This document shows, in pieces, positions 1-13,305 of a DNA stretch of 64,000 bases. Position 1 is the first letter of the stretch; each line of letters begins with the position of its first letter. The DNA is from Pollenia angustigena (lineage: Eukaryota > Arthropoda > Insecta > Diptera > Polleniidae), in NCBI GenBank assembly GCA_930367215.1, contig OV884056.1, forward strand, positions 235,901,127 to 235,965,126, read 5' to 3'. The notes beneath the pieces are model-generated. The model saw only the letters and a program-made list of their open reading frames with translations, had not been told where the DNA came from and ran no database searches. Made by a program: the position numbers and the translations under genes.

Positions 1-941
1 TATTTTAAAAATTTGGAGGCATTAATTAAACTTAATTTTTTTTTATAAACTACGTAGGTACCGATTATAAATTTTGACTAAAATAGTAGCTCTCAAAAAG
101 CAATTTCATATGAAAATGGATAGTTTTTAACTAAAAAAAATAAATATTTACCTTTTTGACAAAAAAAAAATGTATAGTTTATTTTATTTAGCAAATCTTA
201 GAAATGCTTTTAACATGTTCATTGTAGAAATTTTTTTCTACATTTTTTAAAAGATATTTTTGTATACCCAAATAAATATTCTTGGCTTAAGTCTAGTTTA
301 CCAACGCAATTCCAAACAAAAATATTTACATAGGGTGACAGAAAAATTAAAACTAAGAAGAAAAGGTGTTATATGAAAAAATTCTCGGAAACACAATTTT
401 AGCCTTTGAAGTTGTCATACGTATGTATATACGAAATGCGATTTTTCACTATATTTCTGAAACGTGTCGCAACAAGTTGAATTATGCGTTATACCTACCT
501 AATGGTTGCAGCAATTCGTATTGCTTTTTATTTTTGTTTTTATTAAGTTCACTTACGAAAAACCCCGTTCAACACAAGCTTTACTTAGCAAAAAACTTCT
601 GTCTGTCTTTCGAAACATTGTTATTCATAATTTTTATAATCAAGCTAAAATTGGGCAGGCCTAATGGATCACAGCATATGTTTGGAGCAAAATGGTCGAA
701 TATTAAAAAAATAGTACAAAAGTTTATTGCAATACTTTTTAGGTATAGAAAAACCAATCAATCATCTTTAGTTTAAACTTTAATACTACATAAATCAATT
801 TTAATTCTTTTTCAAAATCGGTGCCCAAATCCATTGAATCTAATGCCAAGTTAGATGAATATTTTTCTATTATCTCAATTATTTTTGTTAGGTCTAAATA
901 GACAACAAAATATACCTAATAAAGTTGTTCCCATCATAAAT
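1..941. other. AT-rich DNA, no feature recognised
   Basis: Homopolymer-rich sequence. The open frame 366-776 lacks an ATG start, coding composition and any family resemblance, so it is not called. Confidence 0.6.
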
Positions 942-1084
942 TGCACTCTTGCGAAAAAGCACAACCACATGGACAATTATTTCGCACAAAAAACATTACA
1001 ACAACCACATGGACAATTTCGCACAAATAATTGTCTATGTGGTTGTTGGTATGTTTTGCACTTTTGCTTTTTTGCAAGGGTGCA
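942..1084. mobile_element. foldback element with CAACCACATGGACAATT arms
   Basis: The left arm (TGCACTCTTGCGAAAAAGC then CAACCACATGGACAATT) is mirrored on the right (AATTGTCTATGTGGTTG then GCTTTTTTGCAAGGGTGCA). The CAACCACATGGACAATT core also occurs twice in direct orientation in the left half. It is a short non-autonomous inverted-repeat element; superfamily unknown. Confidence 0.7.
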
Positions 1085-2626
1085 TCAAAGTCTCTCCAAT
1101 AGGTATGTGCATGAAGACAGATGTTTAATTGATTTATTCCCTAACAATGTCAAAAGAAGTTTACATTTTGCTTATACATGTATATTTTTGTTTACGTTTT
1201 TGGTTTTTTGCATGTATGTTAGATGCACACTTTTGTGCTTTTTTGATATTGAAAACAAATAACAAAATTAAACAACGAATGAAAAAGCAAAACGTAAAGA
1301 CAGTACATGCATCGTGTACTCGTTTCTTTTCCCGTCGTCCCTCTCGCCTATAAAGTAGCAATCATGTCAATAAGACGTGAGCCGTATTAACTCAGACTAA
1401 CATTTTAACTGTCTTAACTTAGTTTATTTTTTGGTGATTTTCGTTGCTTATTTATAAAACATAGTATAAAACTAAAAATGTAATAACAAAAATAAGAATA
1501 AATACCTACCTAAGAGTTAAAAAATCCCTAATATAATCACCAATCCCCAAATAAAATGTTTGATCCCCATTTTAAAAACAAAATCCCCAATTTGGTCATA
1601 AAACCCCTGATCTCTGCTTATCCAAGTTAATATTTTCTACTTATGACACATGTTTTCTAAATTTCTGAAACAAAAACACAATTTTGTTTATCTTTGGATC
1701 TTTTTTTTTTCTTGTATATAATTTTGTAAACCAGTTTGTTTTATTTAACAACCCCAATTTATTTGTGCTTCTTTTTCATCAATTTTTTTAATTTAATACT
1801 AAAATAACCCGCAGAACCAAAAGTCATCATCATGTGTTATTTATATGTACATTGTACATATGTATTTAAATTTTGTTACTTGTTATAAAAGATTTAAATA
1901 AATTTTAATTATTTAAAATAATGTCAGATTTTTAAAGTTTGTAAGAAGTTATGAAAATGCGTATTTGGTTATAAATTTATTATATAAAACTAGTAGGTCG
2001 ATAGTTGTAGTTTATTTTGGATAATTGGTTTAGAATTGTTCATACCAAAGTATGTACATACATATGTATGCATAAATGTTTCAAAGAAAAACAAAGACGA
2101 ACTTTAAATAAAGAACAGAAATTAAAAAATACTTACTGACATTCTGTGTAACAAAAACAAACATCTGCCAAATAAAAACATTTATTAATAATATTAGTGA
2201 TTATTAAGAATCAGTGTTACCACAAGGTTAATGCAAAACTAGACATGAGATGAGGCAAAATTACCCGATTTACCTAATTGAAATTAAACCTGATAGATAT
2301 CAAATTTACGATTTATTGCCCTGCAGGCATTTGGCAAACAGTATATGAAGGTGTACATCTAAATTTATTGAACGCTTATTAACGAACTTGGAAGTTAATA
2401 ATATCTTATTGAAAATTAAAATTATTGTTGTGACCCATACGCCACTTTTCCAATTTTATTAAAAAAAGTATGTTTTTGTGCTGCATATGTACACTTACTG
2501 CTGTATATTGAGTTGTTGAGTTGAGTTGTTTGCTTATAATCTTTTTTCCTTACGGCAAAAGAGCGAACAAAGCAAGAGTAAAATTTATTCTCTCTTTGTC
2601 TTTTCATTTTATTTTCGCTTTACGCT
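1085..2626. other. AT-rich DNA without recognised gene
   Basis: Nothing coding is seen. A run of short irregular repeats around AATCCCCAA lies at about 1525-1605. The rest is low complexity. Confidence 0.5.
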
Positions 2627-2699
2627 GGGTCTCCACGTAGCAATTTTTATTGCTAAGTACAAGCAATAACGTCGGCAGAACAATGACAGAACAATGGAG

Positions 2700-4612
2700 C
2701 AGGGTTGTCAGATTAATTTTGACCTTTTCCGCCAAATTCAATGTCAAAAATCGCCAAAATCGCCAAAGCCTTTGTTTACAAGTTTTTGACAATAAAATAC
2801 ATATTTTTTAAATTATTAAAAATATTTTTTATAAATTCTAAAAAATAAATTAGTTCCGTATCGCTTAAATACGCCAAAACTAAAAAAAGTCGCCATAATA
2901 TATATTTTGTTTTATTTTTATATAGAGCGAAATAAAAATAGTTAGTAAACACAAAAAAGGTACGATGTACGATGAAGGTACTTAAAGCAACAAATAAAGA
3001 ATTTTTGCAGTTAGTACTAAACAAATATTAGAAATAAAATAGTTGCACTTTTATTATATATCTAAACGCTTCACCGGCAAGACTCGCTATTTGTCTTCTT
3101 ATTTGGAATACTTTGTGAGGGTATTACATTTATTCAACGAAAGTACAAAAGAAGTGCAAAATGTACTATTCCCTTTCATATAACTTATAACTCCTAATAA
3201 CGCGTCTAGAAGTTCGTATTGCATTCTAATTCGAAGGCGAGTTCATAGTTTTAACACAGGCATTACTAGTTGTAATTACCGCATATAAAGGACAGCCAAA
3301 GTAAAGTCCTTGAAATTGTACGTACCGGCCGAATCCTTGTAGCTTTAAAATGTTGGCCTAAACTTATTTAGTTATTATAAACATTTTTTTCATTTTTCGA
3401 ATTTATTCTATGAGTTAAATTTCAGTTATGTATTTTGTAAAGCTTTTTTGTAATAGTTCTATTCCTTAAATTTTTCAGAAATGACTTTATACACTACCAG
3501 ACTATTATATTGTATTTTCTTTTTTACATTTTACCTTAGCCTTCCTTTGGAAAGCAATGAGGTATATTGAATGTTCAGAAAAATTTACAATTATTAGACA
3601 CCAGCAGAATGTAATGCATTTTCTGGCCCGCTACGGCCTTCGTCAGCATTCTTTGTGTCTCACTGGATAGTGTTACTTTATAAATTGAATGTATTTAACT
3701 CAACTATTTGAACAATTAGAAATTGGGAATTATTTCCTTGTGAAGGTTACTTTATATTATTATAAACATTTTTTTCATTTTTCGAATTTATTCTATGAGT
3801 TAAATTTCAGTTATGTATTTTGTAACGCTTTTTTGTAATAGTTCTATTCCTTTAATTTTTCAGAAATGACTTTATACACTACCTCATTGCTTTCCAAAGG
3901 AAGGCTAAGGTAAAATGTAACAAAGAAAATACAATATAATAGTCTGGTAGTGTATAAAGTCATTTCTGAAAAATTAAAGGAATAGAACTATTACAAAAAA
4001 GCTTTACAAAATACATAACTGAAATTTAACTCATAGAATAAATTCGAAAAATTAAAAAAAATTTTATAATAATATAAAGTAACCTTCACAAGGAAATAAT
4101 TCCCAATTTCTTATTTAGTTATCTTTCCAATTAACCAACGCTAATTTTTTTCATTGTGTTTCATAAAAGGTATGATAGGATTTATAAAAATCTTTAAAAT
4201 ATCGCTAACAACAACGTATTTTATCTGTGATAATAAATTGCCACATACGTAATGTGATAATGTTTATAGACTTAAACATATTAATGTTTTAAGGAGTTCT
4301 ATTTATTGATTTTTTTAAGTGCCATTTGTAATATAAAAAACACTTTTCTAGAAGATTTTCATTAACTTCATCAGCCATTTGAACATCCCTTCAAATGCCT
4401 ATCATTCATAAAAATGCGAGATTAAAAATAATATTATTGAATTTAACGAATTTCAAAACAAATTCATAGGTCATCAAAAAAAGCCAGTTGGCGATTTTAA
4501 CTATTTTATAAATCGCCAAAAAATCGCCATGTCGCCAAATCAAAAATTAGGTCGCCAAACATGTTTGAAAATCGCCACGTTTGGCGAGAAATCGCCACAT
4601 CTGACAACCCTG
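2700..4612. mobile_element. non-autonomous hAT element K with 8-bp target duplication
   Basis: Ends are CAGGGTTGTCAGATT and the complement AtCTGACAACCCTG. The flanks carry a perfect 8-bp duplication CAATGGAG (2692-2699 and 4613-4620), the hAT hallmark. Subterminal repeats of the type TCGCCAAA/TTTGGCGA recur near both ends (2729-2768, 4490-4590). No transposase frame is visible. It sits inside element J. Confidence 0.88.
3372..4110. repeat. duplicated and inverted arm repeat inside hAT element K
   Basis: A palindrome at 3719-4110 (ends GAAATTGGGAATTATTTCC / GGAAATAATTCCCAATTTC) has arms of about 165 bp. A third, direct copy of the arm lies at 3372-3561. A related, partly deleted copy is at 41807-42000. 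This looks like a foldback element with a tandem arm duplication, nested within K. Confidence 0.75.
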
Positions 4613-5808
4613 CAATGGAGCAATGATTGCTGATTATATTGTTATTGCTTTGCCATAAATTTGCAATTTTCACCTCTAGTAGTTGTATAAAGTTTTGTTT
4701 TATGTTGTTTTTTGAAGTGATTGTTAAATTTTCTTTTTTAAATTAATTAATTAAATTAATAATTGAAAAAAACCTAAAACTTGTATTGTTCTATTGAGAA
4801 AATAAAAATATACTAAAAAAAAAACAAATTCGTCGTTTGCTTTTGTTAATATTGACGTTTATTTAAAAATATAATATATAAAATCTTTTCTGTATTTTGT
4901 TGAAGTATTTTTTCACTTGCTTTTTTAATAAATAAACACATTAATAAATAACCAACAGTACAGAGAAATGAAATGTCAGATAAATTACAACTGATTTGAC
5001 AGCAGATTGCTAAGCAATAATTGCTCAAGCGATAAGAAGAGCAATCATTGCGCAATGGATTGCCACTCATGGCAATATGCGGTCTATACGTCGCAAATTT
5101 TATGGAGCAATCAAATTTGACGTTTGCCGCAATAAATATTGCTACGTGGAGACCCGGGGTTAACTAACAAATAGTTTTTTGACGGCAATGAAGAAGAGCA
5201 AGATTGAAATTTATTTTGTACGTCTTTGTATGAGAAATTTGCAGCGTTCGCCAAACAGTGGCGTGTACACCAAAACAATACTTAATAAACTTTGAAAAAG
5301 TTGATATAAGTTGTTATGATAGTTGATACAATTTCCTGAAACAGTTTTTGGATTTAAAAAGTAGATATTCAAAATACCATACATAACTCAATTATCAAGA
5401 TCAAACAAATAATGAGCTAACGATTAATATCTTCATTGTCTATATTATTAAAATAAAAAACTCCCTGTAAAAATTTTCTTGGTTATTTTGTATCCGTCTT
5501 TCACTTCATTCTTAAAGGGAAATTTGTATATAAAATCAAAAGAAATAATCAGATTTAAAATTTCAAACCTAAAAATCTTAAGCAAAAAGATTTGGAATAT
5601 TTTTTCAGTAAAACAAATTTAAAAACAAATTTATCAAAAAAAAAAAAAAAAAAACAATTTCGACCATTATTAAGATAGTTCTGAACAAAAAACTTAAAAA
5701 AAAGTCCTTTGAAGGCGTAATTAAAAAAATGTCAAAATTACCAGAACCTCTTGAAGTGTACTAAAAAATATCACATAAATGTTTAAATTCTTTGCAAATT
5801 TTTACTTA

Positions 5809-6007
5809 CAGGGGTGTTCTGGAAATCGAGAACGAAAAACGCAAGAATTTGGAAGTTGCTTTAATACACTTTTATTCTAATTTTTAAAATTTTTAGAGAA
5901 ATATTTGTGTAATATTTGTCATAAAATGGTTTTATTATAAAAATCTTACTAAAAAACGACGTTTAAAATTCTTGCGTTTTGCTTTTTTGATTTCCATAAC
6001 ACCTCTG
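5809..6007. mobile_element. short palindromic MITE, CAGGGGTGTTCTGGAAATC ends
   Basis: Left end CAGGGGTGTTCTGGAAATC matches the complement of the right end (CAGAGGTGTTATGGAAATC), with inner arms AACGCAAGAATTT / AAATTCTTGCGTT. hAT-like ends; the flanking 8 bp agree only partly. Confidence 0.7.
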
Positions 6008-6060
6008 TATAACTAAAATAAATCTTTTTTTTTTTTTGCTTTTAAACAACTTAAAAGCAT

Positions 6061-6289
6061 GCCCCTTTTGCGACCCCTTCAATGATAAATACTGCTTATA
6101 AAAATCCTGTTCTTTTTTTTTTACTTTGAAATTCCTTTTTTGTGCCCCTTTTATAAATTTTTAACGGCAACGCTGCCCCTTTTGCGACCCCTTCAATGAT
6201 AAATACTGCTTATAAAAATCCTGATCCTTTTTTTTACTTTGAAATCCCCTTTTTGTGCCCCTTTTATAAATTTTTAACGGCAACGCTGC
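6061..6289. repeat. two tandem copies of a 114-bp unit
   Basis: GCCCCTTTTGCGACCCCTTC starts both copies, at 6061 and 6175, and the units are nearly identical through CGGCAACGCTGCC. A recent local tandem duplication; no coding sense. Confidence 0.88.
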
Positions 6290-7559
6290 CAAATCGTTAA
6301 ACGACAGGTTTAAATGAATTTGAAAAAAGTTTGCGGTTGTAATTTTGTTCTAACATGTTGCCGCAAACTAGTTAATCAGTTGCTCCAACTTAAAAAGTTA
6401 AACATCTTATCTGCCTGTAATCTGAGTAGGTACATAAAGTGTAAGTCCTTGTTCTTTGTGTAAGATAATAATCTAGGTTTATATACCTACCTATTCCTGA
6501 GAGAAAGTGGGCCGGTTAAAAATTGCATCTTATACAAAGAATTTCTACTAGCCAACAGAAAACATAAAAGAGTTCCTGCAATTTTTTTTCTATAATGATC
6601 AATTTGAACAACTTTTTAAATATTCGCAAAAAATCCTAACAAATAAAATATAGGTACCTTCTAACAAAAGATCTTAAAAGTAAGTCTGGGCTCACACTAT
6701 GAAAGTTTTCTTTCAGAAAGTCTGAGTTTATTGGTGAGAGGGGAAGAGAACATGCTTTTTTTTCTCCTCTCAAAAAAGTGACGAAAAGTGTTGCACACTA
6801 TCAATAACAAAATAATATGCGTGAATGAATTCTACGCAAAAAAAAAACAATAAATACCTACCTGCCTATTTGTAAATAATATTATCAACACATAAGTAGG
6901 TACATAATATGTAAATAAAATAATCTTCAATTTAATACAGAAAATAACAGACTCTTAAATTAAAGTCAAAACTAATGAGAAATCAAGTTAAAAACTAAAA
7001 AATATAATGCAAATTTAGTTAATCGTACGAAACGGAAATTGATTTTTTTTATATTTAAAATCTACAAAAATAAACTTGGACGTCATTTCTGACCAGAAAA
7101 TTAAAAAAAAAAAGTAAATTTCGCAGCAACAACAACAACAACAAAATTTCTCTTCGCGTCACCCCCGCTTTTCTTGTTTTATTATTTGCTTATCTTACTC
7201 TTTCCCCTTCTTTTATTTAACTTGTTAAACGAAAAAAGTTTATTGTCCAAGTTCAAGGACACACTTGATTGAAATAACAGCCAAAATACCAACAACAATA
7301 ATAAAAAAAACAACGCTAATAAAATAATTTAAAAAAGCCAATACAATAATAAAAAAAAGTTTTAACACAAAAAATAAAAAGTGTTAGAAATTCATGTGCA
7401 TTTTCCCCCTTTATTTTAAAACTTCTCTTCATGCCCCCCCTAAAAAATTTGCTCTGCCTAATTTGTTATTATAATTTTTCAAGTAAAGTAATTATTTATA
7501 AATTTATTTCGGAAAAATTTGTTTAAAAAAGAAACTTAACTACTACGCAGTTTCTGCTT
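6290..7559. other. AT-rich DNA upstream of the putative leader exon
   Basis: No gene is recognised. A CAACAACAA tract at 7125-7145 and CT-rich sequence at 7147-7215 could belong to a promoter or leader, but no TATA or initiator could be assigned with confidence. Confidence 0.4.
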
Positions 7560-7697
7560 CAATACTTAACCAACACCAGCGGCAACATTTTTCTTCGAAT
7601 ACCCCGCAATCAACGCGTGTAATTCTATTTTAGTTGCCGGCCATCAACATCATCATCACCTTCCTCGAATGCAACAAGAGCAATAATCGTAAAAAAG
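7560..7697 (+). other. cnc: probable untranslated first exon of cnc (5' end not resolved)
   Basis: The sequence becomes CA/CAA-rich and relatively GC-rich (CAACACCAGCGG, CATCATCATCACC) and ends at a near-consensus donor, AAAAAAG|GTAAGTGA, at 7697/7698. The next strong acceptor followed by leader-like sequence in this orientation is 25256. A uORF (AUG at 7669, 5 codons, UAA at 7684) lies in it. The 5' boundary is a guess: the CAACAACAA tract at 7125-7145 may also be transcribed, and CTATTTTAG at 7632 could be an acceptor making 7633-7697 an internal leader exon. Confidence 0.5.
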
Positions 7698-8367
7698 GTA
7701 AGTGAACTCTTTGTTTTTAAAATTTATGTATCTTCATGTTGTTCATTTTTGGAAATTCGAAAATAAAAATTTTGTATCTTACAATTATTTCAATACCATT
7801 CCATGCTTCACTATTAAAATCAGAATAAAATTGTTAAAGTGAGTGAAGGAAAGTACTAAATATGTTTCGACGTAACATATTTTTTTATTAATTACTCAAG
7901 TTGTCTAATTAGTAGCTTGTATTAATCATAAAAAGCCCTAAGGGCTCGGTTATGTAATTGAAGAAAATAAAATAAAATAAATATTGAGAAATAAGTTTTC
8001 GTATTTGTGACGTTTTTCGAAATATGTTTTAATATTTGTGACAAATTATTAAATACTCTATTAAATGGTGCTCCAAGGGGTCCTCTAAGGACCCTATTAG
8101 TAGTATATCTGAAAGAATTTTGGAAATTTAGAAAATTTTAATTTTAATGTTCAAAGTGAACTTTATGGACAATGGGCAATTTGAAGAAATGGTGATACAT
8201 AGTTACTAATATAACACCATATACGAATGGGGGAGAAGAGAGTTCTAAAGAGGATTCTGGTATGGTCACTAATCCTCCCCAGAAATTTCCGTAAAAAACG
8301 AATTTTTTCAAATTCCAAAATTATTTCAGATATCTCACTGCCAGAATCCTCTAAAGAACTATATTTT

Positions 8368-8516
8368 ACCTTCTCCGAGAAAAGGGACCTGGTGTTTGAA
8401 AATTAAATTTTGAGAAAAACGTCAAAAAAAAGTACAATTTTATTGTTTTTCTAATTTTTATCGATTTTCCCAAGAACCCGTATTTTGACACACTAGGTCC
8501 CTTTTCTTGGAGAAGG
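8368..8516. repeat. inverted repeat, ACCTTCTCCGAGAAAAGGGA arms
   Basis: The left arm at 8368-8395 is complementary to the right arm ending 8516 (TCCCTTTTCTTGGAGAAGGT). About 28-bp arms with a roughly 90-bp spacer; a probable MITE remnant. Confidence 0.65.
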
Positions 8517-9060
8517 TCACATATTCTTATGTGCAACCAGTTCCATTTCCCTGAAAATCGTCCTAAATACACTTAATTCTATTACTGCAGCACTGTTAAG
8601 TGCAATGTTAACTGCAAATAAATAGTTGCTGTTTAGAAATTGTGGTGGATGTCTCCACTAGTCAAATGCGTATTTATCTTTGCACACATCAGTTTTAGTA
8701 TATTTTCATGCATTTTTCTTTCAAAAAAGCGCAAAAAAGGTTAAAATTATTCTTTGATTTTACGTTTGTGCAAATATTTTGTGTTGTTTATTGTTTGTTG
8801 TTTAGACAAACATTTGTAGCATGTTTGTAGGAATATTAAAAATTTTTAATATTTGTCAGCTAAGTAGATATGTTGGATACTTGTCAAACTTTTTCTGGTG
8901 TCTAGTGCTAAGTTTTATAACTTCAAAGACAACTTTAGAGCGTGAAGACGCTGAAGAAGAAACATTTTAATAATTTTCAGTCGTTTTATAGCATTGTTTG
9001 CCACAAAACAGCTCGTTGTTTAAACCGCTTTTTATCCCGATTTGTTTTTCTTTATATTCA

Positions 9061-9270
9061 GGCCTGTTCTGCAATTTCAAATCACTTGTGCCTACTAAAA
9101 TCACACGCGTGATATTATAGTGTCCCGTTTTTGTGTGTTTTAGTGTGATCTTCAATTGCCGAAAGCACACCGAGAAACACAAAAACGGTAATACTTTCAG
9201 AACACCACAAAATCACGCGTGTGATTTCAAAAACACGGGATTTGAAATCACGTGATTTTCAGAACAGGCC
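9061..9270. mobile_element. palindromic MITE with GGCCTGTTCTG ends
   Basis: Ends GGCCTGTTCTG and CAGAACAGGCC with multiple internal TCACGCGTGTGAT-type dyads and TGTGTTT/AAACACA motifs. A diverged relative is at 48340-48538. Non-coding. Confidence 0.75.
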
Positions 9271-9660
9271 CGATTATAAGTATATCCCCCCGTTTTAAAC
9301 AAATAGCTTATCGTCGACTGAATGAAAAAAAATGAAAATTAATTGTTTGTGTTGTTAATTGACGAAACACAAAACGGAAGGCAATTTAGCTATTTTTAGT
9401 CAATATAGCGGTTTTTTTCTCTTCTTTTTATTTCGTTTATGTGGGTTTTAATAAACAAAAAAGTTAACATTACTGTTTGTGATACAACATTGACGATCTT
9501 GTATAGGTATGGCATATCAGCGTAAAAGGTAAGCGAAAGAAAACGTTCCGCTTTCCGTTCTTGTTTAGGTACGGCTGTAAGCCATTTGTATGGTTTATTT
9601 TGCTCTTAAGCTTATCTTATCTCTCGATGTTTTTCTATTCGCACGTTTTTATACAAACAC

Positions 9661-10420
9661 CACAATAATGTGGTTTGGTCTTTCTCCCACCTTTAATTTT
9701 ACCGATCGGTTCAGAATCACTTTCTAAGTACAATTATCGATGTCCGCCCAGCTGGCTGGCTGTCCGTGTAAGCGCAAAGTACAGGTCGTAAGTCAACCTT
9801 CTTCCCGAAATAGGCTTTTTGTGCCCATAAACCATCTTAATATGTTGGTACTAATGGTGTTTTCTTTTCGACAATAAAATGTGACATTTTATTTAAAAAA
9901 AATGCAATTTGGTGTCTGTTTCTTAAAAATGTTGGGGTTTTTAGAATAAAACAAGCCACCCTTTTCGGGAGCAAAATTTTTAAGAAACAGACACCAAATT
10001 GTATATTTTTTAAATAAAATGTCGCATTTTTTTTGTATAAAAGAAAACACCATTAGGTTAAATTTTGTCCAAGCTTATTTTGTTGCAATCAAAATTATCT
10101 TGTCAAATTTTATTTAAAGGGTATTGCTCCCATACAAATAGTACTCCCGAAAATAACTTTTAATGCCATAACTTCCCTATAAATGTTGGTATTGCCATAA
10201 AACTTGGCGATGATAAATTTTATGAAACCTTCTGAGTAATGAAAAAATGTTGCCTAGTATGTAGGTCCAAAATTAACTATAGGTCCCATAAAAACCCCCA
10301 TTCTAAAGTCTCATATATATAAAGATATCTAAATAGGGTACACTAGCAATAATTGATTTATATACCATGGTGTAGGGTATCATATGGTCGGGCGTGACCC
10401 ACTATACTTTCTTACTTGCT
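9661..10420 (+). mobile_element. dispersed repeat ending CTTTCTTACTTG, copy 1 (interrupted)
   Basis: Begins CACCACAATAATGTGG, passes through ACCGATCGGTTCAGAATCAC and GATGTCCGCCCAGCTGGCTGG, and ends GGTATCATATGGTCGGGC then ACTATACTTTCTTACTTG. The same modules occur at 47013-48022 and 50116-50998. A MITE (9852-10055) is inserted. No transposase frame; class unknown. Confidence 0.7.
9852..10055. mobile_element. palindromic MITE, TAATGGTGTTTTCTTTT ends
   Basis: Left TAATGGTGTTTTCTTTT is mirrored by AAAAGAAAACACCATTA on the right. The arms continue through CAATTTGGTGTCTGTTTCTT and its complement, nearly full-length palindromic. Inserted into dispersed-repeat copy 1. Confidence 0.85.
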
Positions 10421-11089
10421 TAACTTTTAAGACGGTTTTCACACCCCACTTTACCAGAATAGCAAAAAATTTAACCAAACTTGAGCAGAAGCAAAAATAT
10501 GCTAAAATTGCTAAATTAAAATAACAACAAGGAAAGAAAATGCGCGTTTTTCAGTTTAGGGTTAACATTTTTTATTCGCGTTTCAGTGGTTTTTAATCTA
10601 GCCAGAAAATCGGTAAATTAGCATCACTGAGGCTGTGTAGAATATAATATTGTCTGACTATATAACACATAAGACGCTAGCCTAACCATTAGGGAAATCG
10701 ATTTTCCGAACTTTTTCAACAAACTTGTTTTAGTTATTCAAAATACATAGTTGCTATTTTATAAAACCGGTTTTCCGTTAATTTTTTTTTTTTATATCTT
10801 ATAGATAAATTGGCAAAGGCAAAATAGTTTAAAACACTGTTCTCTTCTGTTTGTTCACCAACTTATAAAAAATAGATACAAATAATTTAATGCTTATCGT
10901 TGTTCGCAGTCGTTCGTATCGTAACAGACCGGTGTCTGTTAATTTTTCTGTATGTTAAAAATTCGGCCCTTTTTGATAGTAAACGGGTATAACCTGTTTT
11001 TTGGAATCAAAAAGGATTAATACTGGAAATTTAATTTCTTTCTTTTAATTTTCAATTTCTCAATTTTTGAAATTCTATAATATCGCACT

Positions 11090-11700
11090 TAGAAAAATAA
11101 AATTATAGGAACAGGGTCCTGAGGGAATGATAACCTTTTAGATTAAAAAATGTTGGTACTTTTTTTGTTCTTCAACTGGTACTTTTGAATTTTCTGAAGT
11201 TAGACTTTGAAACATAAGATTAAATATGCATGGTTCTGAGTAAATAAAATACTGTAAAAGCTTCCCCTTTATGGTACTTTTTCGTTCTATAACTGGTACT
11301 TTTTTAATTTTAATAAAATTAAAAATGCAATGTCCTGAGCGGATGAGAATCTAATTTACAAAAGGAAACTTCTTGATATTTTTTGTTCGTTCTTCAACTG
11401 GTACTTTTTGAAATCCGTTAATATTGGACCTAGAAGCAAAACTTTAAACATGTAAGGGGTTGAGTGAATGAGAATCTGAAGAGGTATATTTTTGGTACTT
11501 TTTCGTTCTTCAACAAGTACCTTTTGAATTCTTATAAATACTTAACCGAAAAACATAAAATTCAACATGCAGAGTCTAGAGTGATTGAGAAACAATAAGA
11601 CGGGACTTTTTGGGTTTTTTTTTTTTAATTGTTACTGTTATAACATATGGAACGGAGGTTGGTCCTTCGCCAAATTGATCCACTAAGACGGAACAAAACT
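11090..11700. repeat. diverged tandem repeat with GGTACTTTTTCGTTCTTCAAC units
   Basis: Four units, each about 105-120 bp, carry a pair of GGTACTTTT boxes around CGTTCTTCAACT (near 11154, 11273, 11390 and 11492) followed by a TGAG-AT-AGAAT box. The 3' part (GATCCACTAAGACGGAAC, about 11675) matches, inverted, the element at 40688-41407, so both belong to one family. Confidence 0.6.
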
Positions 11701-13300
11701 AATTTTCGAAACATGTAAATTCTTTTATACATATAAGTGTATGTTTTTTTAAAATTTGCATAAATAATTATGATCGAATTTCGACCAATGGGCAAACTCT
11801 AGTTCACATAAATTGATTATATTCGAATATGGTTATATGCCTGACAGTGGCATATATGTGAATAAGGCTTATGGTCACATTAGCGATATAGTCCACGATT
11901 TGTCTGACACTAAATGGTTTGAGAATAAACAAAAAGTCCTTTATAAAAATAACCGGCTTGAGCAAAATTAAAAAAAAAAATGATTAAAACCGGTTAAAAA
12001 ATAACCTTTAGATATCCCTACTAAGCTAAGAACGGCAGTCAGAATATAAGGCTGAATAAAGACTATAATATTTAATATTAAATCATTATATTAAATTATT
12101 ACTCTTAATTAAAACATGATTACCATATGTTTAAACCTACATAAGATCACATTTTACTGTAAAATATTTATGTAGGAAGCAAATATTTGCTTAAAGCGAT
12201 CGATGGTGGGATCATCGCTATTTTCTTTGTCACACGTTATTAACAAACTTAATTGAAAACAAATAAAATAATCCGCGCACATAGGACATAAAAGGGAACA
12301 TTTCAGATACACAGAAACAATGAAAAACCAACTACAATTAACGTATTTGTTAGAAATTTGATCATATCAATTAACACATTTGTAAGTTTAAGCTTTTCTT
12401 GCTGTTCAGTTTCAATCAACAGGTTAAATTGATATGTGACCACCAGCAAAAGAGGCTAAATAAAACGTCAACACAAATTAAAATATTTTTTTCAATCAAC
12501 ACAGTTAATTGAAACCATTTAAAACTTGTTTGAAACTTTTAAATATTTAAGCTTTTTTTAAATATTCTTTGTTTAACATTTTTTCTTATAATCTATTTAC
12601 TTTTTGCCAATATGGTTTGCATTTCTTTTTTTATCTATTAATTTATAGATTTAGCAAATTTTCATTCCAAAAACAAATTATTCGTTTATTTTATTTAAAC
12701 AATCTTAAACAAATTTAACCAAAATACTGTTTGTCCTTGAAATACTTTTAAAATCGTTTTAATGCATTTTCAATGATACCATCCACTTTCTAACCTTCAA
12801 CTTGTTAAATAATATTATTTTATTTTCCTGTTAAAGTTTAGCAACCCCAAGAATAACAACCAACTAAATTATCTTCATAAAATTATCGTGTCTTTAAAAA
12901 TATTTATAATTAATATTTTTGCATTGTTTATAAAATCAATTTTTTGCATTTTGTAATATGTATTTCTTTTAGAATAAAATAATTATTTCTAATTTATTCC
13001 GTTAAACAAAATATAAATAATTTTGAATCTTATTTCGATCGAATCTCTTATTATTAAAATTTGTTTATTTTTACATTTTTAAAAATCTATTTATAAAATG
13101 AAATTTTCTTCATTATTGAAACGCCTAATTGTTTTGCTACAAGTTTAAGGTTAGGAAAGTTATGTATTTTAAATTAACTAAATAATAGCATATAAGTAAG
13201 GCGTTTTAGGTAATACTTTTTAAAGTTAATTTGTAGGTAAATAAGAACATTTAAAAAATTTTTTTTAAGAAACGCTTTTCTTAAAAAAAAAACATTTAAA
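11701..13300. other. AT-rich DNA, nothing recognised
   Basis: Low-complexity intronic sequence; several weak short dyads only. Confidence 0.5.
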
Positions 13301-13305
13301 AAAAA

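Larger units (their letters stand above)
2627..5155. mobile_element. inverted-repeat element J (GGGTCTCCACGTAGCAAT ends), interrupted
   Basis: The ends GGGTCTCCACGTAGCAAT (2627) and ATTGCTACGTGGAGACCC (to 5155) are perfect inverted repeats over 18 bp, with weaker complementarity beyond (TTTATTGC / GCAATAAA). Removing the nested hAT element (2700-4612) leaves about 0.6 kb of host element. No coding capacity. Superfamily not determined. Confidence 0.8.

Noticed and set aside
366..776. 136-codon open frame
   Set aside because: Starts with GTG, no coding composition, no family resemblance; chance ORF in AT-rich DNA.
855..1353. Overlapping open frames on both strands
   Set aside because: They read through the foldback element and low-complexity T-rich DNA.
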